A stretch of DNA of 18,249 bases from DAOOOU01 sp964435635. GTDB taxonomy: Bacteria; Bacillota_I; Bacilli_A; RF39; UBA660. Each line of letters opens with the position of its first letter. The stretch's first letter is position 1. The notes below the pieces were generated by a model. That model made no database searches and was not told where the DNA came from. It was given only the letters and a program-made list of their open reading frames with translations. The stretch is from the NCBI GenBank assembly GCA_964435635.1, contig CAYSZU010000016.1, positions 1 through 18,249 of the forward strand, written 5' to 3'. Positions 6,759-13,081 of the stretch are shown piece by piece. The position numbers and the translations under genes are program-made.

Positions 6759-8003
6759 TTATCCTGTTGCTTCATCAATTGTTTTCTTTAAAACTTGTCC
6801 TTTGTTTTTTTGGGAAATTTCATCTGAATTAGCAAGAAAACTCCTTATACTATTAAGATTTTTATTATCAAATAAAATATCTTTCTGAAATATTTCTTTT
6901 GAATTACGTAATGAACTTTTGTTTTTATATTGAGAATATAATGAATATACATTTTCTTGACCTTCAATTGGTTTTATTTTTGAATATAAAGTATCAAATG
7001 TCCTTTTATTGTAAACTAAGCAATTTACATTTAATTCAAATTCTTTTATGTCTGATCCCGTTAAACGGATCCCAGCCATTAAGTCAACTATATCCATTAA
7101 TCTTATTAATGAAGATGAAGGTAACAAAACTGTATTTATAAAGAATTTGATTAATATTGCTCCATCTTTATCTGTATCCCTAATCATTATTAATTTAAAT
7201 TTATCGAAAGTCTCCAAAACAAATCCATCTTCATAAACAATAATGTTATTATCTGGTGCGTGCTCGATTATATTCCTTGTCAAAGCTTCACTAAACATCC
7301 CATCAGAGAATTTAAAATCAGCTACTTCGGTCCATTCGCAGTTTTCTTCATCAAAAACACTTTTCCCTCTTCTAATATATTGACTGCTATCTTGAAAATT
7401 ACCCAATGCGGTTTTACTTTCCTTTTTAGCAATTAAAACATCAGATCCGAATTTAATCTTTAAAAGTTCCTCATCTATTTCTTGTTTTCTTATTTTTTCT
7501 AAATCCTCAAATCTTTTGGTTTGTTCTTCTTTGAATTGAATCATTTCCTGCACCTTATTAGCATATTCTTCAATCTTTTTGTCTAATTCACCAGTTTTGG
7601 CCTTTAAAACTGTTTTAGCAATCATATCCATTAAATTTTCTTTGGGATCCTTTTTTTCCTTTGAATCAATCATTTCTTTAACTAATTTTTTTAGTTGGGA
7701 ACTACCCTTCAAGCTCGATTCAAAAGTATTAATATCATCTTTTTCTTTAAACATGTTTTGAATAATTTTTAAATAAATTATATCTTTTGGTGCTCCGGCA
7801 TATTTAATTAAATCATCTGCATCTTGAATTGCAATTAACATTTCAGAACAAGATGGTAACCTTAAAAACAGCTCACGATTCTCATAAGCACTATTATACA
7901 TAATTGAAACAAGATTTAAGATCCCATCATCAACTTTTTTCCCTTTTGGTTTATCTTCAATTAATTGTCTTCTAGCAACCGTATTAAAGACTTCAGGTTC
8001 CTC
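6759..8003 (-). pseudogene. 5'-truncated gene: C-terminal part of a probable MoxR-type AAA ATPase plus unknown domain
   Basis: The longest product from an ATG starts at 7901 (380 residues), but that ATG has no ribosome site, and clearly protein-like sequence continues in frame upstream (EEPEVFNTVARRQLIEDKPK, then GKKVDDGILNLVSI) to about 8003. No ATG, GTG or TTG occurs in that stretch, and the frame hits TAG at 8058-8060. The segment around residues 5-60 of the ATG-based product (ENRELFLRLPSCSEMLIA) resembles the C-terminal lid of MoxR/dynein-related AAA ATPases, where an R...LRKPPSTSEL motif recurs. The Walker A and B parts that should precede it are absent. Then follow a charged coiled coil (about 75-150) and a mixed alpha/beta domain (about 170-330) that I do not recognise. 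It is upstream of, and probably co-transcribed with, the ankyrin gene. The AAA assignment rests on one motif region and is moderate. The upper boundary is approximate because it is a breakpoint. Confidence 0.6.
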
Positions 8004-8005
8004 CT

Positions 8006-8092
8006 TATGGCGATTATAACTTAAATGGTTATGGCAATTATAATGGTGACGCCAGTTCTAAACAAGTATTAGTTTATAAAAAAACCGTTTAA
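8006..8092 (+). pseudogene. 3' remnant of a plus-strand gene
   Basis: The plus strand reads 28 codons beginning YGDYNLNGYGNYNGD and ending KQVLVYKKTV, then TAA (8090-8092) inside a terminator hairpin, the same stop-in-hairpin arrangement used by intact genes here. Above 8006 the frame runs only to a TAA at 7985-7987 and there is no start codon, so the 5' part of the gene is missing. The Tyr-Gly-Asn composition comes from an imperfect DNA repeat (ttatggcgattataac / ttatggcaattataat). Its 3' end is convergent with rmuC. The original function is unknown. Evidence is limited to composition, stop and terminator, so confidence is moderate. Confidence 0.45.
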
Positions 8093-8108
8093 AATAAACG
8101 GTCTTTTT
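8084..8108. terminator. Bidirectional terminator downstream of rmuC
   Basis: Stem ACCGTTTA (8084-8091) / TAAACGGT (8095-8102) with an A tract on the left (from 8078) and CTTTTTTA on the right. It ends rmuC on the minus strand (TAA at 8111-8113) and the plus-strand remnant, whose TAA at 8090-8092 lies within it. Confidence 0.85.
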
Positions 8109-8110
8109 TA

Positions 8111-9208
8111 TTAATTTTCTACTTCTTCTGCTTCCTCTTGAGGAATTTCAATATGTTCAATCAAACGATCATCAACACTATTAATTACATCAAATCTTTT
8201 TGTTATTTTCTCGGTTGTAATATTAATATCCTTAACATCTTTACTAACTGAATCAATACTACGGGAAAGCTTATCCCAGCGTTCTTTATAACGACTAAAA
8301 TCAAAGCTAAGTTTGTTTAACTCGGTATGAATCACCTCAGCATACTTATCTCTTTCCATGTTTTTAACAATCATTTGCACGATTGATAAGGTACTCATTA
8401 AAGTAGTTGGACCAGTAATCCACACTTTTCTTTCATGCGCATATGTTAATAAATCCGGATGATAAGCATTAATTTCAGCAAAAATAGCCTCAGCTGGTAA
8501 AAATAAAATTGCTTCTCTAGAAGTTTCACCAATGATAATATACTTAGAACTAATTGCTTCAATATGCTTTTTAACATCGATATGAAAAAGCTTTACGGCC
8601 GCTTCCCTTTCACTTGACGTTAATTCTTTGTCAACCATTTTACGATAGTTTTCCAAAGGAAATTTACTATCAATACAAATCTTTCCTAATGGCTCAGGAG
8701 CAAAAATAATAGCATCCGTAATATTACCATTACTTAATTTATATTGGGTTTTATAAATAGTCTTCTTATCACCAAAAATATTAGTCAATATATAATTTAA
8801 ATTAACTTCCCCAAAAATACCTCTAGTTTTTTTATCAGTTAAGACACTTTGTAAAGAAATTATTTCGCTAGATAAACCATCAATCTTTTTTTGGGCTTCA
8901 TCAATCCTCGATAATCTTTCTAATATCCCAGTAAAAGCTTTATTAGTCTTTTCAAAGTTTTGATCAAGCCGCGCATTGACGCGATCATTGATATCCATTA
9001 GCTTTTTCTCAATTTGCTCGTTTAGTTTATCAAAATCAGTTCTTAAATCACGCGAAAAACTTATTTTAAAATCACCTATTTCTTTAGTGATACTTGTTTC
9101 AACCCGTCCCATTCGCTCAGTAATATTTCCTTCACCATTATTTTTAACTAAAACAGCAATTAACAAAGCAATTACGCCGACTATTAAAATAACAATTAAA
9201 TAATCCAT
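8111..9208 (-). CDS. rmuC: RmuC-family protein
   Basis: 365 residues. There is an N-terminal membrane anchor (about residues 3-24, LIVILIVGVIALLIAVLV), a long coiled coil (about 35-115), then the RmuC domain (about 125-320). The domain includes the GEVNLNYIL block, the DAIIFAPEP and CIDSKFPLENYRKM blocks, FLPAEAIFAEI, and VWITGPTTLMSTL near its end. RmuC limits DNA rearrangement at inverted repeats in E. coli and is thought to be a nuclease-like DNA-binding protein; the mechanism is not fully settled. The start at 9208 is preferred over the ATG at 9214 because AGGAG is 8 bases upstream of 9208 but only about two bases from the earlier ATG. It lies 11 bases below the VTT-family gene, whose TAG stop overlaps the ribosome site (TAGGAG), so the two are an operon with coupled translation. 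Confidence 0.9.
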   Translation of the reverse strand: MDYLIVILIVGVIALLIAVLVKNNGEGNITERMGRVETSITKEIGDFKISFSRDLRTDFDKLNEQIEKKLMDINDRVNARLDQNFEKTNKAFTGILERLSRIDEAQKKIDGLSSEIISLQSVLTDKKTRGIFGEVNLNYILTNIFGDKKTIYKTQYKLSNGNITDAIIFAPEPLGKICIDSKFPLENYRKMVDKELTSSEREAAVKLFHIDVKKHIEAISSKYIIIGETSREAILFLPAEAIFAEINAYHPDLLTYAHERKVWITGPTTLMSTLSIVQMIVKNMERDKYAEVIHTELNKLSFDFSRYKERWDKLSRSIDSVSKDVKDINITTEKITKRFDVINSVDDRLIEHIEIPQEEAEEVEN

Positions 9209-9219
9209 TATCATTTCTC

Positions 9220-9795
9220 CTATTCTATATTATATCTCTTGTTAACAAAAGTACTAACTAAATAAGCTCCTGCTACTAATAAGAATATTTTAATAAGAAT
9301 TGTGGGATTAGTCATACTCTCAATTAGACCAGTCCCGATTGCCCCCCAAAAATAGACTAGAAAAACTTTACCTTGAACTAACGCCCAAAAATACTTACGG
9401 CGGCTTATTTGTGATAATCCTGCCGCTATATTAACAGCAAAAGCTGGCGTAAAAGGAATTGCTAAAAGTAATACTAATTGAGGCATTGTCATTTTATCTA
9501 TATATTTCATAATACTAGCAATTTGCTTTTTCGAACGAGCATTTTTATTAAACCAATTCTTAAAACCATGTCTAAATATTATAAAAGACACCATACAACC
9601 AATTACGGTAAATAACCAAGAAACTAATAAGCCCCAAAGGTTACCGAGGATTATAAAATTAATCGCAATGAATAATCCCAAAGGGATAACTGGTATTATT
9701 GACTCTAAAACAATGATTAAACAACAAAAAATTATGCCGAAACTACCAACCGCTGTTAACAAGTTATTAAATAAGTTTAATATCATAATCATCAC
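9220..9795 (-). CDS. DedA/TVP38 (VTT-domain) membrane protein
   Basis: 191 residues with about five hydrophobic segments (near 8-30, 33-58, 60-80, 125-150, 165-185). The VTT-domain features are visible: a Pro-rich re-entrant start VLESIIPVIPLGLFIA (29-44), the stretch LLLAIPFTPAFAVNIAAGLS in the second half, and a helix beginning RRKYFWAL. Members act in lipid (undecaprenyl phosphate or phospholipid) flipping across the cytoplasmic membrane, but specificity cannot be read here. The start is uncertain: GTG at 9795, ATG at 9792 or ATG at 9786 are in frame and none has a good ribosome site. The -10 TATAAT at 9802-9807 puts the transcription start at or next to the GTG, so the mRNA may be leaderless. 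It is first in an operon with rmuC. Confidence 0.8.
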   Translation of the reverse strand: MMIMILNLFNNLLTAVGSFGIIFCCLIIVLESIIPVIPLGLFIAINFIILGNLWGLLVSWLFTVIGCMVSFIIFRHGFKNWFNKNARSKKQIASIMKYIDKMTMPQLVLLLAIPFTPAFAVNIAAGLSQISRRKYFWALVQGKVFLVYFWGAIGTGLIESMTNPTILIKIFLLVAGAYLVSTFVNKRYNIE

Positions 9796-9801
9796 ATGTT
9801 C

Positions 9802-9807
9802 ATTATA
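9802..9807 (-). promoter_or_regulatory. -10 element of the VTT-rmuC operon
   Basis: TATAAT on the minus strand, 6 bases above the GTG at 9795. The expected start point coincides with the GTG/ATG start codons. No clear -35; the upstream region is T-rich (terminator of the VirD4 gene). Confidence 0.45.
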
Positions 9808-9819
9808 ATATATTTAGTT

Positions 9820-9850
9820 AAAAAAAGCACTCATAATTATTATGAGTGCT
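9820..9850 (-). terminator. Terminator of the virD4-like gene
   Basis: Inverted repeat AGCACTCATAAT (9826-9837) / ATTATGAGTGCT (9839-9850), followed on the minus strand by seven T. It lies 11 bases below the TAA at 9862-9864. Confidence 0.85.
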
Positions 9851-9861
9851 ACACCTGAATA

Positions 9862-12162
9862 TTATTCACCAAAGAAATCATCAAAGAATTCATCATCAGA
9901 AACAACACTGTCGTTAACAATAACACTATCAACGTCAACGTTTATTTTTGGTTTCGGTAAATCTTCCTGTTGCTCTTTTTTAGGTGGTAAAATCTTTTCT
10001 TCTACCTTAGGAGCCTGGTTTTTAACTTCCTCATTATAAATATTATAATTAGCACTAGCAAGATTATCTAACAAATCTGCTTTATTACCAGGAATAACTA
10101 TTGTTTCTTTTTTCGGTTTTTCTTCTTCTGGAACTACCTTCTCTATACTAGTTGGTGGTGAACCGAAAATATCAAGTGCTTCATTTGGCCCAACCTCTTC
10201 TTTTGGCGGTTGTTTTTGATCTTGTAGCTTAGCCAATTTCTCTTTATTATTATCAGATTTATTAAGCATTGCCTTTTGTTTAGCCTCTTCGGCATCAAGC
10301 TCAGCTATCTTACGATCAATATCCTTTATTACCGCATCAATATCAATGCTTTGTGGTTTGACATCTCGATTTCGATCCATTTGTCCTGGCATCGCAAAAG
10401 GATTTTCAAAATCATTCATCGTTGGGGTTGTACTATCAAGTGAATCAAGCATCTTTTGACGTTTCTTTTCTTTTACAAAAGCCTTAATATCAAAAAGTTG
10501 GATTTCTTTTCTTTCTCTAACCGGATAATTAGCCAGTTCTCTTTTTATTCCCCACTCCATTTTAAAATCTGGGGTTAGTTTTGTTTTAAAAGGATCCATT
10601 CTCAATCTTTTTATAATTGCCTCAAATAATTTCATTTTTTGTAAATCAGTTACGGTAACTAAAGGCGTACTTGATGTTTTATCTTTTTCAGCTGATTGAA
10701 CATCACCACACATCTTACTTATCTCTTCAAGGGCAGCTAATTCCGTACTAATTAGATAAATTGTATTACCGCAGTTACCTTTAATAACTTCAGCCACTTC
10801 TTTACCATATACATCATTTAACTGAGCATAGTTTTGAATAATTAGCGTAAATCTAATTAATCTACTTCGAGCTGCTGTAACCATCGCATCTACATCTTTA
10901 AGTGGTGGCATATTAGCAAACTCATCAAGAATAAAGTTAGTTCTGAATGGTAATTTACCACCATTTTCTTGGGCAACATCAATTAAACTTTCATAACATT
11001 GCTTAATAAAAATAGTAGCCAAAGCATGATAAGTAGTTTTTTCATCATGAATTACAATGAAAACGGCCGTTTTTTCTGCCCCAATCGTTCGCATATCAAA
11101 ATCACTATAAGATAACATTTCACTAAGATTTTCTCGTGAAGAGAAAAGTCTAATCTTTTGTCTAAATACCGATAAGATTCCACCTTTTGTTTCCACTGGG
11201 GCATTAATTGTATTCGAAGCGAAAACATAAGGACTTGAAGATTCGCCTTTGAGACTAAAATATTCCTTGGCATAATTACTTGCCGCAAATTTTTCTTCGC
11301 CAACGGTACTCATATAATTAATTGAGTTTAGATTTATTTCTTCGATTTTAGCATCTTGAAAAAGACCTAAAGCTAAACCAGAAAAATAATCGGCGGCACT
11401 TTTTTCCCAAAACGGCTCACCTTTATTATTAGGATCGTATAAAATGTTTAAGGCCACATCGTCCAATAACTCTGTTGATTTATCAACATTACTATTTTTA
11501 TAATATTGATAAGGTAAAGTTAATGGATTCCAAGCATTACCATTTTGAGTTTCACGGAAGTTTAAAAGAATAACGTTATATCCTTGTTGTCTCAAATAAT
11601 CCGCGCCATAACGATATATTTCACCCTTAGGATCGGTGATAACCATACTTTCACCTTTTTTTGCCAAAAGATTAACCATTGGTTTAACCACACACTCTGT
11701 TTTACCTGATCCAGAAGACCCAATTACCAAACTGTGGTATTCACCATTATCGACCCATATTTTTTTACCGGTATTAATTAAAGGTGCTCCAGCTGCTTTT
11801 GCAACATTATCAAGGGGAATAACCATCTCAACCTTAGAGGCTTTTTTCATTTCATAATCCTTTGCCCATCTTGAATAACCTTTACCATCCTTTTCGCCTA
11901 TCTTAAAACCGAAACCAGATTTTTCTTTATCAAAAATATATGAAGATACACTACTAAAAATAACAATCAAAGCGATAAAAAATAAAGTTAAGGTCACTGG
12001 TAAATTATCTCCCATAAAGCCAGGAAAAGGATTTAAACCAGAAAACTCACCTTGTTCCCCAAAGGAAATAAAGTTAACGACCGCTATTGAACACAAATAT
12101 AATAAAATGAAACAAAAAATACCAAATATTAGTAAATCTCTGGAAGATACTCTAAATTTCAT
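9862..12162 (-). CDS. VirD4/TraG-type conjugative coupling ATPase
   Basis: 766 residues. There are two N-terminal membrane segments (about 9-32 and 55-76), then the motor domain. Walker A is GSSGSGKT (148-155), followed by VITDPKGE (174-181), typical of TraG/VirD4. Walker B is ILDEFAN (411-417), and the conserved ARSRLIRFTLIIQNYAQL follows (431-448). By family this is the hexameric inner-membrane ATPase that selects the substrate (relaxase-DNA complex or protein) and hands it to the type IV secretion channel. From about residue 560 there is a long non-motor extension (about 200 residues) rich in Lys, Glu, Pro and Asp with a coiled-coil section (IDRKIAELDAEEAKQKAML), ending in an acidic tail (DDEFFDDFFGE). 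The start at 12162 has GGTGAG 6 bases upstream. It is transcribed separately from its upstream neighbour through a terminator and its own promoter, and is the last gene of the secretion cluster in this window. Confidence 0.9.
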   Translation of the reverse strand: MKFRVSSRDLLIFGIFCFILLYLCSIAVVNFISFGEQGEFSGLNPFPGFMGDNLPVTLTLFFIALIVIFSSVSSYIFDKEKSGFGFKIGEKDGKGYSRWAKDYEMKKASKVEMVIPLDNVAKAAGAPLINTGKKIWVDNGEYHSLVIGSSGSGKTECVVKPMVNLLAKKGESMVITDPKGEIYRYGADYLRQQGYNVILLNFRETQNGNAWNPLTLPYQYYKNSNVDKSTELLDDVALNILYDPNNKGEPFWEKSAADYFSGLALGLFQDAKIEEINLNSINYMSTVGEEKFAASNYAKEYFSLKGESSSPYVFASNTINAPVETKGGILSVFRQKIRLFSSRENLSEMLSYSDFDMRTIGAEKTAVFIVIHDEKTTYHALATIFIKQCYESLIDVAQENGGKLPFRTNFILDEFANMPPLKDVDAMVTAARSRLIRFTLIIQNYAQLNDVYGKEVAEVIKGNCGNTIYLISTELAALEEISKMCGDVQSAEKDKTSSTPLVTVTDLQKMKLFEAIIKRLRMDPFKTKLTPDFKMEWGIKRELANYPVRERKEIQLFDIKAFVKEKKRQKMLDSLDSTTPTMNDFENPFAMPGQMDRNRDVKPQSIDIDAVIKDIDRKIAELDAEEAKQKAMLNKSDNNKEKLAKLQDQKQPPKEEVGPNEALDIFGSPPTSIEKVVPEEEKPKKETIVIPGNKADLLDNLASANYNIYNEEVKNQAPKVEEKILPPKKEQQEDLPKPKINVDVDSVIVNDSVVSDDEFFDDFFGE

Positions 12163-12189
12163 TGTCTTCTCACCGCCATAACTATAAAT

Positions 12190-12219
12190 ATTATACTATA
12201 TAAAAGGAAAAATAGGCAA
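12190..12219 (-). promoter_or_regulatory. Probable promoter of the virD4-like gene
   Basis: On the minus strand, TTGCCT (12214-12219), an 18-base spacer and TATAAT (12190-12195). The -35 lies in the distal arm of the upstream terminator hairpin. Confidence 0.5.
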
Positions 12220-12238
12220 CTATTTTACTAGCCTATTT
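12205..12238 (-). terminator. Terminator of the 12237-13064 gene
   Basis: Stem AAATAGGC (12210-12217) / GCCTATTT (12231-12238), followed on the minus strand by a T-rich stretch. The TAA stop (12237-12239) overlaps the stem. Confidence 0.7.
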
Positions 12239-13064
12239 AATCACAAGTTTTTAGTTGAATGAATTTCCCATCTTGATATTGAAATAAGGTTTGACAAGTC
12301 CCACCACTACTGAATTCATCACATCTTACTACTAGTGCTGCTTGCTTGTTAACATCAATATCAATTATATTCTGTACCGTTGGACTACACACATTAAATA
12401 TATCATCAGCATGACCTGTATAACCATATATATCAAGATACTTACCATCATCATAAGCAAAAACATAACCAAAAGTTTTATTAGCTTCTAAGGTTGAATT
12501 AAAAGCGTTAGAGGTAATGTAAATGGTTTCTAGAATTGAATCACCATCATAATCAAATAATATTTTTTGCGGATTTAAATCCGTAAAAGTAGTACTAATT
12601 TCTTTTGTAGCAAGATAATCTTTTATATAATTCCAATCACTAGTATCGGCTTGTTCTTTAATAAAACTTGATACTATATAAGGAAAGTTCCCATATAAAC
12701 CAATTATGTTAGCCCCAATCTCATAATTATAAAAATTATCATCTTGATCAAATAAATACCATTTTTCATTGTAAGAAAAATAATATTTACCAACATAACT
12801 ATTATCATTATAAACTAGAAATTGATTAGTACGATAGATACTTTTGTCGTTTCCTTCTGACCATTGTCCATTTTTATATTGCCAGAAAGTTCCAGGAGAA
12901 AGAATCAGATAAAGAAAGTCAGAATCAACTATAACCTCCGGTTTTTTATCATCAGGTTTTTTCGGCTCCTCTTCTTTACCATAAAAGATTAAACCAATTA
13001 TCACTGCATAAATAAGTAACCCGACAACAATTATTATTGCTACTTTTGGTGGTGTTTTTTCCAT
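12237..13064 (-). CDS. Single-pass extracytoplasmic protein in the secretion cluster, unknown function
   Basis: 275 residues. There is a short basic N-terminus, one membrane segment (about residues 8-28), a Lys/Pro/Glu/Asp linker (30-45), then a Tyr/Asp/Phe-rich outer domain. Around residue 169 the stretch LFDYDGDSILETIYIT looks like a calcium-binding FG-GAP/VCBS-type loop (DxDGDxxxE), suggesting a beta-propeller-like or surface-binding fold. Four Cys in the last 70 residues could form disulfides. I do not recognise a named family. It starts 17 bases below the stop of the cell-wall hydrolase with AAGGAAGG as ribosome site, so the two are co-transcribed and probably act together outside the membrane. 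Confidence 0.75.
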   Translation of the reverse strand: MEKTPPKVAIIIVVGLLIYAVIIGLIFYGKEEEPKKPDDKKPEVIVDSDFLYLILSPGTFWQYKNGQWSEGNDKSIYRTNQFLVYNDNSYVGKYYFSYNEKWYLFDQDDNFYNYEIGANIIGLYGNFPYIVSSFIKEQADTSDWNYIKDYLATKEISTTFTDLNPQKILFDYDGDSILETIYITSNAFNSTLEANKTFGYVFAYDDGKYLDIYGYTGHADDIFNVCSPTVQNIIDIDVNKQAALVVRCDEFSSGGTCQTLFQYQDGKFIQLKTCD

Positions 13065-13081
13065 TTCTTTCCCTTCCTTCC

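Noticed and set aside
8000..8006. AAGGAGG (minus strand) as ribosome site for the 6759 gene
   Set aside because: No ATG, GTG or TTG lies in frame within reach. A CTG 5 bases below opens only an 11-codon frame. The motif is explained by the codons for Lys-Glu-Glu.
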